DNA of 64,000 nt from Neorhizobium populisoli (GTDB taxonomy: Bacteria > Pseudomonadota > Alphaproteobacteria > Rhizobiales > Rhizobiaceae): positions 62,001 through 126,000 of the forward strand of contig NZ_JAHYCB010000012.1 in NCBI RefSeq assembly GCF_019430945.1, read 5' to 3'. Shown piece after piece: positions 1-8,587 of this stretch. The notes under the pieces were generated by a model that saw nothing but the letters and a program-made list of their open reading frames with translations, was not told where the DNA came from and searched no databases. The first letter of the stretch is position 1. Every line of letters begins with the position of its first letter. The position numbers and the translations under genes are program-made.

Positions 1-83
1 TCCACCGTATTTTCAGGCTTCCGAAAGCCATGACCGTGATGAAAAGGCTCGTCATCCGCTCCGCGCATGAGCGGACCAGTCAT
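1..83 (-). CDS. possible 5' end of a divergent gene, cut by the window edge
   Basis: Reading from an ATG at 83-81 on the minus strand, the frame stays open to the edge (27 codons, beginning MTGPLMRGADDE). It would be divergent from the monooxygenase operon, the usual place for a regulator or partner gene. I see no clear Shine-Dalgarno sequence, and the start codon lies inside an inverted repeat (78-100). The fragment is too short to recognise a family, so this may simply be non-coding upstream DNA. Confidence 0.2.
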   Translation of the reverse strand, partial: MTGPLMRGADDEPFHHGHGFRKPENTV

Positions 84-100
84 CTGTTTTCGAGATGACT
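78..100. promoter_or_regulatory. inverted repeat AGTCATCT-N7-AGATGACT upstream of the first operon
   Basis: Two perfect 8-bp arms (78-85 and 93-100) are separated by 7 bases. The site lies about 265 bp upstream of the monooxygenase start, in a 364-bp stretch with no convincing gene. It could be an operator for a dimeric regulator or a hairpin in a leader RNA. The rest of 1-364 holds no other feature I can support apart from the Shine-Dalgarno sequence just before 365. Confidence 0.35.
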
Positions 101-364
101 TCAAACAATCTATGTATTTGTCTTCGGGTAAAAAGCCGCCTAGTCATTGTCATACATCGGACAGAGGACGAAGCGACGGCACAAAGGCCACCTGCTTCAA
201 GCGCCGGTGATCGGGAGGACTGCAACATATCGAAGCTCGTGTGCGGCGGATGCTAATCCGGCCGGGTGCGGAGCTTTGCCGAAATCCTGACAACCGATTT
301 TCACGCGCTTCCGCACTTGCGGCGGCGGCGCGCACCATTCTCGCATGGGAGAGGGAGCATAAGC

Positions 365-1618
365 ATGGAAGTGACGATTGTAGGTGGAGGCATTGGCGGT
401 CTGACGCTGGCGCTCATGCTCCACGAAAAGGGAATTGCCTCGCGCATTTACGAGGCGGCTCCTGAGTTGAAGGCGCTTGGTGTCGGCATCAACCTCCTGC
501 CGCATGCCTCCCGCGAAATGTGCAAGCTTGGTCTTGAAGAGGCGCTGGCCAAGGTGGCGATCACCACCAAGGAATCCGGCTTCTACAACCGCTACGGCCA
601 GCACATCTTCACCGAGCCGACCGGCCGTTATGCCGAATACGACTGGCCGCAGTTCTCGATCCACCGTGGCGATCTGCATATGGTTCTGGTCGAAGCGTTC
701 AAGGCCCGTTGCGGCGCCGATCGCCTGATGACCGGCTGGTCCTGCACCGGCTTCGAGCAGGACGATGCTGCCGTGACCCTGCATTTCGTCGATCCGCGTG
801 ACGGCTCGGCGCGTCCTTCGGTCAAGGCCGAAATGGTCGTCAGCGCCGAAGGCATTCACTCGAAGATCCGCAAGCAGCTTTACCCGAACGAAGGCCCGCC
901 GCGTTATTCCGGCATCAACATGTGGCGCGGCGTCACCAAGTGGAAGCCGTTCCTGACCGGCGCCAGCATGGTGCGCATCGGCTGGCTGAACACGGCCAAG
1001 GTGCTGATCTACCCGATCCGCGACAATATCGACGGTGAAGGCAACCAGCTGATCAACTGGGTCGTCGACATCGCCACCGAGAACTACAAGTCGCAGCGCG
1101 ATTGGAACAAGCCGGGCCGCATCGAAGACTTCTTCGACGTCGTCAAGGACTGGAAGTTCGACTGGCTGGATTGCCCGGCACTATTCAAGGCGGCCGACGC
1201 GATCCTCGAATATCCGATGGTGGACCAGGATCCGCTCGACCAGTGGACCTTCGGCCGCGTGACGTTGCTCGGCGACGCCGCTCACCCGATGTATCCGCGT
1301 GGCGCCAATGGTTCGGCTCAGGCGATCCTCGATTGCCGTGCGCTGACCGATGCACTCGTTAAGGAAGGCGATCCGATCAAGGCCATGCATGCCTATGAAG
1401 CGGTGCGCCGTCCGGCCACCGCACAGGTCGTGCTTACCAACCGCAAGAACCCGCCGGATGCCATCCTGCGCGAAGTCTTCGAGCGTACCGGCGACAAGCC
1501 GTTCGACGACATCAACAAGGTGATTAGCCACGAGGACCTCGAGAAGCTATCCACCAGCTACCAGAAGATTGCAGGTTACCATAAGGAAAACCTCGCGATG
1601 TCGCCGGCCGGGGCCTAA
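365..1618 (+). CDS. FAD-dependent aromatic-ring monooxygenase (salicylate hydroxylase/UbiH type)
   Basis: A 417-residue class A flavoprotein monooxygenase. It opens with the dinucleotide-binding motif VGGGIGG at residues 6-12, has a central SAEGIHS segment near residue 160 (the DG motif region) and the FAD-ribityl motif GDAAHPMYPRGANG near residue 303. Such enzymes use NAD(P)H and oxygen to hydroxylate an aromatic or heteroaromatic ring in the cytoplasm. The ATG at 365 is chosen because GGGAGAGGGAG lies just upstream; an in-frame ATG at 266 would add 33 unrelated residues. It is the first gene of an operon with an ABC transporter and two decarboxylase-like genes, so its substrate is probably an imported aromatic acid. 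The exact substrate cannot be read from sequence. Confidence 0.9.
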   Translation: MEVTIVGGGIGGLTLALMLHEKGIASRIYEAAPELKALGVGINLLPHASREMCKLGLEEALAKVAITTKESGFYNRYGQHIFTEPTGRYAEYDWPQFSIHRGDLHMVLVEAFKARCGADRLMTGWSCTGFEQDDAAVTLHFVDPRDGSARPSVKAEMVVSAEGIHSKIRKQLYPNEGPPRYSGINMWRGVTKWKPFLTGASMVRIGWLNTAKVLIYPIRDNIDGEGNQLINWVVDIATENYKSQRDWNKPGRIEDFFDVVKDWKFDWLDCPALFKAADAILEYPMVDQDPLDQWTFGRVTLLGDAAHPMYPRGANGSAQAILDCRALTDALVKEGDPIKAMHAYEAVRRPATAQVVLTNRKNPPDAILREVFERTGDKPFDDINKVISHEDLEKLSTSYQKIAGYHKENLAMSPAGA

Positions 1619-1657
1619 ACCCCGGCAAGCCGGCAGCATTTCGTTCGGGAGGTCGGG

Positions 1658-3403
1658 ATGTCGTTACAGGAAAGCAGTTACGCAAAATCGGTCGAAAAGC
1701 CGAGCTTCTTCGGCCGTATTCGGGCCGAGTGGTTGATCATTGGCGCCGCGGTGCTGATCGTCGGCTGGCTTGCGCTGGTGCCGTTGGTCTTCCTTTTGTG
1801 GCAGAGTTTCATGACGCCTGCCGCAGGCGATGTTCCGGCCGTCTTCACGTTCGGAAACTATATCCATGCGCTGACGGACAGCACCATCCTGCCGCTGTTC
1901 CGCAATTCGGTCGTGTTCGCCACCGGCACGTCCTGCCTTGCGCTGGTCATCGGCACGTTGTTCGCCTGGCTCAACGAGCGAACGAACACGCCGTTCAAGA
2001 TGATGTTCTATGCCGCGTCCATCGTGCCGCTGGTCATCCCGTCGATCCTGTTCACGGTCTCGTGGATCATGATGGCGAGCCCGCAGATCGGGCTCTTCAA
2101 CCTCATCCTCAAAAACGCTTTCGGTCTCTCGGGCCCGGTCTTCGACATCTATTCGATGGGCGGCATGATCTGGGTCGAAGGCCTGCATTATTCGCCGATC
2201 GCCTTCCTGTTGATGTCGGCGGCATTCCGATCCATGGATCCGTCGCTGGAAGAATCCGCCCTGATGTCAGGGGCTTCGATCGGCCAGATCATGTTCCGCA
2301 TCACGCTGAAGCTCGTCTGGCCGGCGCTGATCGCCTCCTTCTTCATTCTCTTCATTCGCTCGATCGAATCCTTCGAAGTGCCGGCTCTGCTCGGCATGCC
2401 CGTCGGTATTGAGGTCTTCACCTCGGCGATCTATGAAGCGATCCGCGAATATCCGAGCAATGTCGGGCTGGCGTCCGCCTATGCCGCAGCCCTCCTGCTG
2501 ATCGCCTCCTTCGGCATCTATTTCCAGTCGAAGCTTTCCAGCCAGGGCAGCAAATATTCGACCGTCACCGGCAAGGGGTTTCGCCCGCGGCCGTTCGATC
2601 TCGGCCCCTGGCGCATCCCGGCGGCGATCCTGATCGTGTTCTACATGATCCTGGTCATCGTCCTGCCATTCCTCGTGCTGTTCTGGTCGTCGCTGAACAA
2701 GTATTACAGCGTACCGTCCTGGGCAGGACTGAGCCGCCTTTCTTTCGATGCCTATGCCAAGGTCATCAACTACCCGATGGTCGGTCAGGCCGTGTGGAAC
2801 AGCGCGTTGCTTTCGCTCGGTGCTGCCACCACCATCATGTTGCTCACCGCCGTTATCTGCTGGATCGTCATCCGCACCAAGCTGCCGGCCCGCTGGCTGC
2901 TCGATAACGTCGCTTCGCTGCCGATGGTCTTCCCGGGCCTCGTTCTCGGCCTGTCGGTGATGATCTGTTACCTCTATCTCGATATCGGCATCTACGGCAC
3001 GACCTGGATTATCTTCATCGCCTATGTGACGCGCTTCATGCCTTACGGCATCCGCTACAACACCACGTCGATGCTGCAAATCCACAAGGACCTCGAAGAA
3101 TCTGCCGCAATGAGCGGCGCGTCCTGGAGCCAGAGTTTTGTCCGCATCGTGCTGCCGCTGCTGAAGCCCGGCCTGCTGGCTGGCTGGATTTACATCGTCG
3201 TCGTCTCGATCCGCGAACTGTCCAGTTCCGTGCTGCTCTACAGCCCGGGTTCGGAAGTGGTGTCGATCGTCATCTGGGAACTCTGGCAGAACGGCCAGTA
3301 TGTCGAACTCTCCGCCTTCGGGGTGATGATGATCATTGCGCTCTTCATCGTGGTGATGCTCGCCCAGCTGGTCGGCAAGAGGTTCGGGGTCAAGGAAGCG
3401 TAA
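1658..3403 (+). CDS. ABC transporter permease, two fused permease domains (iron(III)/thiamine type)
   Basis: A 581-residue inner-membrane protein made of two homologous permease halves, as in FbpB and ThiP. Each half carries an EAA loop that docks the ATPase: EESALMSGASIG near residue 196 and EESAAMSGASWS near residue 480. Hydrophobic segments occur throughout, with a break near residues 300-320 between the halves. A GGGAGG ribosome-binding site precedes the ATG. It lies 39 bp after the monooxygenase gene and just before two binding-protein genes, so one permease appears to serve both. Although the fold is that of iron transporters, the neighbouring enzymes argue for an organic anion as cargo; that is inference. 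Confidence 0.92.
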   Translation: MSLQESSYAKSVEKPSFFGRIRAEWLIIGAAVLIVGWLALVPLVFLLWQSFMTPAAGDVPAVFTFGNYIHALTDSTILPLFRNSVVFATGTSCLALVIGTLFAWLNERTNTPFKMMFYAASIVPLVIPSILFTVSWIMMASPQIGLFNLILKNAFGLSGPVFDIYSMGGMIWVEGLHYSPIAFLLMSAAFRSMDPSLEESALMSGASIGQIMFRITLKLVWPALIASFFILFIRSIESFEVPALLGMPVGIEVFTSAIYEAIREYPSNVGLASAYAAALLLIASFGIYFQSKLSSQGSKYSTVTGKGFRPRPFDLGPWRIPAAILIVFYMILVIVLPFLVLFWSSLNKYYSVPSWAGLSRLSFDAYAKVINYPMVGQAVWNSALLSLGAATTIMLLTAVICWIVIRTKLPARWLLDNVASLPMVFPGLVLGLSVMICYLYLDIGIYGTTWIIFIAYVTRFMPYGIRYNTTSMLQIHKDLEESAAMSGASWSQSFVRIVLPLLKPGLLAGWIYIVVVSIRELSSSVLLYSPGSEVVSIVIWELWQNGQYVELSAFGVMMIIALFIVVMLAQLVGKRFGVKEA

Positions 3404-3442
3404 GTCGGATTGGGAGGTCCGGCTTTAAAAGAGGAGGAACGC

Positions 3443-4495
3443 ATGAAAAAATCGCATATTCTAAAAGGTATTAGCCGCAGGGCGCTGGCAATCGGCTTCG
3501 TTGCAACGCTCGCCGCCGGCCCGGCGCTTGCGCAATCCGTTGCGGATGTCGCCGCCTATAGCGGCCCGGACCGGATGGAAAAGCTGGTCGCAGCCGCCAA
3601 GAAGGAAGGCAAGCTGACTCTCTACACCGCAACGCCGGTGGATGACGTCAATCAGGTGATCGCCGCCTTTACCGCCAAATACGGCATTCAAGTCACGCTC
3701 TGGCGCGGCAGTTCGGAAGACGTGCTGCGCCGTTCGCTGACCGAAATCAAAGCCGGCCGGCACGAGGTCGATGTGATCGAGACCAACGGTCCCGAGCTCG
3801 AGGCGCTGCATCGCGAAAACATCCTGCAGGCGGTGAATTCGCCGGTCATTTCGGAAATCTTCGCAGGCGCCGTGCCGGCTCATAAGGAATGGATCGGCAG
3901 CCGTCTCAACATCATCACCGCCTCCTACAATACCGATGCGGTGAAGCCGGCGGATGTGCCGAAGACCTGGAACGACCTGCTCGACCCGAAGTGGAACGGC
4001 AAGATCGGCATCGAATCCGAAGCCTATGACTGGCTCGCGACGGTCATCCAGAGCTTCCCGTCCAAGGAGGAAGGCCTCGCCTTTTTCAAGAAGCTGGCGA
4101 CGACCAACCATCCTTCGCTGCACAAGGGTCACCCGCAGCTTGCTAACATGACTGCGTCTGGCGAAAAGCCGTTGACGATGCAGGTCTATCTCTACCGCGT
4201 GCTGCAACTGGAGAAGGAAGGTGCTCCGGTGAAGGCGCTCACCATCGGCCCGTCGATCGCCCGCATCAATGGCCTCGGCATCGCGAGGACCACGACCCAT
4301 CCGAATGCCGCGATCCTCTACCAGCAGTTCACGCTGACAGAGGCGCAGAAAATCCTGGCATCGCGCTATTTCACGCCGACCAACACCAAGGAAGTGCCAT
4401 TCCCGGCGGGTATGGAGGTGAAGGTCATCGAGCCGACCGGCATGCTGGATGACCTGACGGCCTGGCGGCAGACATTCGAAAAGACATTCCAGTAA
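3443..4495 (+). CDS. periplasmic substrate-binding protein, first of a tandem pair
   Basis: A 350-residue secreted protein with a Sec signal peptide (basic MKKSHILKGISRR, hydrophobic core, cut after ALA near residue 30). The mature part is a type 2 periplasmic binding fold related to the iron(III)/putrescine group, with LTLYTATPVDDV and VTLWRGSSEDVLRR early in the protein. The start at 3443 is set by the strong GAGGAGGAAC site; an earlier in-frame ATG at 3410 would spoil the signal peptide. The next gene encodes a close paralogue in the same order and spacing, a tandem duplication within the operon. Ligand unknown. Confidence 0.9.
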   Translation: MKKSHILKGISRRALAIGFVATLAAGPALAQSVADVAAYSGPDRMEKLVAAAKKEGKLTLYTATPVDDVNQVIAAFTAKYGIQVTLWRGSSEDVLRRSLTEIKAGRHEVDVIETNGPELEALHRENILQAVNSPVISEIFAGAVPAHKEWIGSRLNIITASYNTDAVKPADVPKTWNDLLDPKWNGKIGIESEAYDWLATVIQSFPSKEEGLAFFKKLATTNHPSLHKGHPQLANMTASGEKPLTMQVYLYRVLQLEKEGAPVKALTIGPSIARINGLGIARTTTHPNAAILYQQFTLTEAQKILASRYFTPTNTKEVPFPAGMEVKVIEPTGMLDDLTAWRQTFEKTFQ

Positions 4496-4525
4496 CAACG
4501 CTCATAATTCCTGGAGGAGGATACT

Positions 4526-5572
4526 ATGCGCAATACCCTGAAGAGCCTGAAGACATTCGCTCTCGCCGGCGCCGTTGGCGCGCTGTTGGCCGGCTCGGCC
4601 GTGGCTCAGTCGATCGACGAGATTTCCAAATATAGCGGCGCCGACCGGCTGGAAAAGCTCGCTGCTGCGGCTAAAACCGAAGGCGGTCTGACGCTTTACA
4701 CCGCAACGCCTGTGGAAGACGTCACCGCGATGACCGATGCCTTCACCAAGAAATACGGTATCAAGGTCACCGTCTGGCGCGGCTCGTCCGAAGACGTGCT
4801 GCGCCGCGCCGTCACCGAGATCAAGGCCGGCCGTTATGATGCTGACGTGATCGAGACCAACGGGCCGGAACTTGAAGCCCTGCATCGCGAAAAAATCCTG
4901 CAGCCGATCGCATCTCCGGTGACGCCGGATATCTTTCCGGGTGCGGTTCCGGAACACAAGGAATGGGTCGGTAGCCGCCTGAACATCATCACGGCCGCTT
5001 ACAATACCAATCTCGTCGCCGAGAAGGACGTGCCGAAGGGCTGGAACGATCTGCTCGATCCGAAATGGAAGGGCAAGGTCGGTCTCGAAGCGGAAGCCTA
5101 TGACTGGCTCGCGACCGTCAATGCCAGCTTCCCCGGCGGCGAAAAGGAAGGCATCGACTTTTTTGCCAAGCTCGCCAAGATCAACGGCATCTCGCTGCGC
5201 AAGGGCCACACGCTTTTGACCAACTTGACCGCATCCGGCGAAGTGCCGCTGGCACTGACGACCTATCTCTACAAGGTCGACCAGATGAACAAGGACGGCG
5301 CGCCGATCAAGGTTCTGCAACTCGGCCCTTCTGTCGCCCGCATCAACGGCCTCGGCGTTGCCAAGACCGCCAAGCATCCGAATGCTGCGATCCTGTTCCA
5401 GGATTTCACGCTGACGGAAGGTCAGAAGATCCTGGTCGAACGCGGTTTCACTCCGACCAATGTCAAGATCGCGCCGCTGCCGAAGGATCTCAACGTCAAG
5501 GTGGTCGATGGTGCCGCCATGCTCGATAAGCTCGCCCAGTGGCGCGAAACTTTCGAAAAGACCGTCAAGTAA
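4526..5572 (+). CDS. periplasmic substrate-binding protein, second of a tandem pair
   Basis: A 348-residue paralogue of the upstream binding protein, with signal peptide MRNTLKSLKTFALAG... cut after AVA-Q. It shares LTLYTATPV(D/E)DV, VT(L/V)WRGSSEDVLRR, the DVIETNGPELEALHRE block and the C-terminal (T/D)DLTAWRQTFEKT-like end with the first copy. GGAGGAGG precedes the ATG. The two copies have diverged over their whole length, so this is not a recent duplication, and they may recognise related ligands for one permease. A long hairpin follows the stop codon at 5588-5614. Confidence 0.9.
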   Translation: MRNTLKSLKTFALAGAVGALLAGSAVAQSIDEISKYSGADRLEKLAAAAKTEGGLTLYTATPVEDVTAMTDAFTKKYGIKVTVWRGSSEDVLRRAVTEIKAGRYDADVIETNGPELEALHREKILQPIASPVTPDIFPGAVPEHKEWVGSRLNIITAAYNTNLVAEKDVPKGWNDLLDPKWKGKVGLEAEAYDWLATVNASFPGGEKEGIDFFAKLAKINGISLRKGHTLLTNLTASGEVPLALTTYLYKVDQMNKDGAPIKVLQLGPSVARINGLGVAKTAKHPNAAILFQDFTLTEGQKILVERGFTPTNVKIAPLPKDLNVKVVDGAAMLDKLAQWRETFEKTVK

Positions 5573-5587
5573 GAGACAGACAGAACA

Positions 5588-5614
5588 GGGACGTCGCGAC
5601 CGTCGCGGCGTCCC
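5588..5614 (+). terminator. intercistronic hairpin after the binding-protein genes
   Basis: Arms 5588-5599 and 5603-5614 form a 12-bp stem with one G-U pair and a 3-base loop. No T-tract follows, and the ATPase gene continues 50 bp downstream. It is more likely an mRNA-stabilising or attenuating element than a full stop. Confidence 0.5.
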
Positions 5615-5666
5615 GGGAATGAAGCCGGCCGGGCGGGGAGCGCGGCGGAGGTGAGGAGATACCGAA

Positions 5667-6773
5667 ATGCTGAATGTTCAGGGACTGACGACCGAATATG
5701 CCGACGGCAAGGGCAAGCCCGTCCGTGCCGCCAAGGATATCTCCTTCGATGTGCCGCAGGGCAAGCTCTTCACCCTTCTCGGCCCGAGCGGCTGCGGCAA
5801 GACAACGACCCTGCGCTCGATCGCCGGCCTTGAGCGGCCGGTCAAAGGCAATATCTCGGTTGAAGACGTCACCGTCTATTCCGCCGGCAAGGGCGTCTTT
5901 GTCGCGCCGAACCGCCGCAATTTCGGCATGGTCTTCCAGAGCTACGCCATCTGGCCGCATATGAGTGTGTTCGAGAACGCTGCGTTTCCGCTCCGGGTCA
6001 GCAAGTCCGGCTTTTCCAAGAAGCAGATCGAGGAAAAGGTCGAGCGGGTTTTGAAAGCCGTTGCGCTGGAAAACTATGCCGGCCGCGAGGCGACCCGCCT
6101 GTCCGGCGGTCAGCAGCAGCGCTTGGCGCTTGCTCGTGCGCTGGTCATGGAACCTCGCCTGCTTCTCCTCGACGAGCCGCTTTCCAACTTGGACGCCAAG
6201 CTGCGCGAGCAGATGCGTTTCGAGCTGAAGCGCCTGCAGCGCGAACTGAACCTGACGACGCTTTATGTCACCCACGACCAGCAGGAAGCGCTAGCGCTCT
6301 CGCACCAGATCGCCGTCATGAACGATGGCCAGATCGTCCAGCTCGGCTCGCCGCGCGAAATCTACGAAGCACCGCAGACGCGTTTCGTCGCGGATTTCAT
6401 CGGCTCGTCGAACTTCATGGAATGCAAGGTGACGGCCCGCGGCAGCGAAAGCGGTCGCTGGGCGGTGGAAAGCCCGATGGGGACGATCGAGGTGGCTTCG
6501 GAAGAAGCTCTCGACGTCAAGGACAAGCTCACCGTGGCGATCCGCCCGGAAAACGTCCATCTGATCGAGCCCGGCAAGCAGAACGGCGCGTCCGGCAACC
6601 TGCTGGAAGGTCGTGTCGATACCAAGGTCTTCCTCGGCGAATGTGTCGACTACATGGTGTCGGTCGGCCAGACGCGGCTTCTCGCCCGCGTTCACCCGAG
6701 CCTGCGCACGCCGATCGGCAATCCCATTCTCGTCAACATCGACCCCGCCAAGGTCAACGTCATCACTCGCTGA
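5667..6773 (+). CDS. ABC transporter ATP-binding protein (FbpC/PotA class, with TOBE domain)
   Basis: A 368-residue cytoplasmic ATPase. Walker A is GPSGCGKTTT near residue 40, the Q-loop lies in MVFQSYAIWPH, the signature is LSGGQQQR near residue 145, Walker B is LLLLDEPLSNLDA near 165 and the H-loop is YVTHDQQEA. The C-terminal third is a TOBE-type regulatory domain (VAIRPENVHL). It energises the two-domain permease upstream. GAGGTGAGGAGAT lies before the ATG. The ABC transporter set (permease, two binding proteins, ATPase) is complete within one operon. Confidence 0.93.
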   Translation: MLNVQGLTTEYADGKGKPVRAAKDISFDVPQGKLFTLLGPSGCGKTTTLRSIAGLERPVKGNISVEDVTVYSAGKGVFVAPNRRNFGMVFQSYAIWPHMSVFENAAFPLRVSKSGFSKKQIEEKVERVLKAVALENYAGREATRLSGGQQQRLALARALVMEPRLLLLDEPLSNLDAKLREQMRFELKRLQRELNLTTLYVTHDQQEALALSHQIAVMNDGQIVQLGSPREIYEAPQTRFVADFIGSSNFMECKVTARGSESGRWAVESPMGTIEVASEEALDVKDKLTVAIRPENVHLIEPGKQNGASGNLLEGRVDTKVFLGECVDYMVSVGQTRLLARVHPSLRTPIGNPILVNIDPAKVNVITR

Positions 6774-6788
6774 GTTCCGGATATTGTC

Positions 6789-7778
6789 ATGAACCGTTTG
6801 AAGCTTTCGATTGCCACCACCGATTACGATCATTTCCGCGATTTTCGCCTGGGCACCGTAACTGCCGAAGGCATCGTGCACACCTGGTCGATGCTCTCCC
6901 ACCACGAGGTTTTTGCCCGCTTCACCTTCAACCGCGAATGGGACATTGCGGAACTTTCGTTTGCCAAGTTCATGGCGCAGGTCAGCCGGCCGGACAGCGA
7001 TATCATCGGCCTGCCGGTCATCTGCTCGCGGCTTTTCCGGTTCTCGTCCTTCTACGTCAACAAGGCTGCCGGCATCAAAACGGTGCAAGACCTCAAGGGC
7101 AAACGGATCGGCGTGCCGGAATGGGCTCATTCCGCCGCCGTCTATATGCGCGGCTGGATGCACAATGAAGCGGGCGTCAAGCTGCAGGACGTTCACTGGG
7201 TACAGGCCGGCGCCAACGCGCCGGGCCGTATCGAGAAGGTCGACCTGAAGCTACCGGAAGGCGTTGCGATCGAGCGTATTGTCGACAAGTCGCTCTCCGA
7301 AATGCTCGCCTCCGGCGAGATCGACTGCGCGATCATCGCCCGTCCGCCGACCTGCTTCCTGGAAGAGGACCCGCGCGTCGAACGGTTGATCCCGGATTTC
7401 CTCGAACGAGAGGAAGACTATTACAAGACGACCGGCGTCTGGCCGATCATGCATATCATCGCCATGAAGAAGCGGATCGTCGAGGAAAACCCGTGGGTTG
7501 CCCGCAATCTCTACAATGCCTTCGAGGAATCGAAGCGCCGCAGCCTGGAGCGACTGTTCGATCCGGCCGTCTCGCGATATCCGCTTGCCTGGATGCCGAT
7601 CTATGCCCGCAAGATGCGCGATCTCTTCGGGGCCGATCCTTTCCCCTATGGCATCGACAAGAACCGCAAGACCTTCGAACAGATGCTGATGTACACCTAT
7701 CAGCAGGGGATTGCCGAGCGGCATATGACGCCCGAAGAAATCTTTACGCCCGGCATCATGACCAAGGTCGTGGTGTGA
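6789..7778 (+). CDS. 4,5-dihydroxyphthalate decarboxylase-like protein (binding-protein fold, no signal peptide)
   Basis: A 329-residue protein beginning MNRLKLSIATTDYDHFRDF. This start and the region LKGKRIGVPEWAHSA resemble the Pht5-type 4,5-dihydroxyphthalate decarboxylases, which share the NMT1/SsuA binding-protein fold but act as cytoplasmic enzymes. There is no signal peptide, which argues against a transport role even though it follows an ABC transporter. It starts 15 bp after the ATPase gene and ends 2 bp before the aldolase-fold gene. A decarboxylase acting after or before the operon's ring hydroxylase would make chemical sense. The alternative is an uncharacterised binding protein that lost its leader. 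Confidence 0.75.
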   Translation: MNRLKLSIATTDYDHFRDFRLGTVTAEGIVHTWSMLSHHEVFARFTFNREWDIAELSFAKFMAQVSRPDSDIIGLPVICSRLFRFSSFYVNKAAGIKTVQDLKGKRIGVPEWAHSAAVYMRGWMHNEAGVKLQDVHWVQAGANAPGRIEKVDLKLPEGVAIERIVDKSLSEMLASGEIDCAIIARPPTCFLEEDPRVERLIPDFLEREEDYYKTTGVWPIMHIIAMKKRIVEENPWVARNLYNAFEESKRRSLERLFDPAVSRYPLAWMPIYARKMRDLFGADPFPYGIDKNRKTFEQMLMYTYQQGIAERHMTPEEIFTPGIMTKVVV

Positions 7779-7780
7779 AC

Positions 7781-8485
7781 ATGAGCGATCAGGCGGCACT
7801 GCTGGAACTGGTGCAGGCGAACCGCATCCTGGCGCATGAGGCGGTGCTGGATGCGTTCGGCCACGTGAGCATTCGAGGCATGGAGACCGGATACCATATC
7901 TCCCGCTCCCGCAGCCCGGAAATCGTGGCGTTGGAAGATATCCAGCATTACGACGCGGATTCGAAGATCATCGGCCCGGATACGCGTGGCGGTTATCTCG
8001 AGCGGATCATCCATGGCGCCATCTATAAGGTCCGGCCGGATGTGCGCGCCATCTGCCACTTCCATTCGCCGACGATCATGCCGTTCTGTGTTACCGGCGA
8101 ACCATGGCTGCCTGTCACGCATGTGGGTGCGACAGTCGGCATGACGGTGCCTTTCTGGGATGAACAGGTGGAATTCGGTGATACGGACATGCTGGTTTCG
8201 ACGCCAGAGCAGGGGGCTTCGCTGGCTGCGGCTCTTGGCGAGCATTCCGCCGTCCTGCTCCGCAACCACGGCGCCGTCGTGGTCGGCGGCAGCGTGCGGG
8301 AACTGGTGATGCGCAGCATCCAGCTTTGCCGTAATGCCGACGTGCAGCTACAGTCCATGACGATCGGCAAGATCCGGGCACTCACCGCGGGTGAAGTCGC
8401 ACTTTCAGGCGCGAAGAATCTCGAACCACGCGTTCTTCAACGCGTCTGGGATTACCACCTCTCGCGTGCAGAACTGGCCGACTAG
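7781..8485 (+). CDS. class II aldolase/adducin-fold protein, possible decarboxylase
   Basis: A 234-residue metal-dependent enzyme of the class II aldolase/adducin family. The expected zinc ligands are visible as CHFHSP (HxH) and RNHG, with the acidic residue in LERIIHGAIY. Family members include fuculose-phosphate aldolase, but also 3,4-dihydroxyphthalate and carboxymuconate-semialdehyde decarboxylases, which fit this operon better than a sugar role. The ATG at 7781 lies two bases after the stop of the preceding gene; in-frame upstream starts lie within that gene. The reaction is inferred from context only. Confidence 0.8.
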   Translation: MSDQAALLELVQANRILAHEAVLDAFGHVSIRGMETGYHISRSRSPEIVALEDIQHYDADSKIIGPDTRGGYLERIIHGAIYKVRPDVRAICHFHSPTIMPFCVTGEPWLPVTHVGATVGMTVPFWDEQVEFGDTDMLVSTPEQGASLAAALGEHSAVLLRNHGAVVVGGSVRELVMRSIQLCRNADVQLQSMTIGKIRALTAGEVALSGAKNLEPRVLQRVWDYHLSRAELAD

Positions 8486-8587
8486 CCACGTTCTTCGTCT
8501 CCCGGATGCAACCTGCCGCCACTGCCCCGGCGGCGGGCCTTGTGTTATTCATGCTGGTTCACCGTCCGGAAAAGGAGCGAGGCTTCC

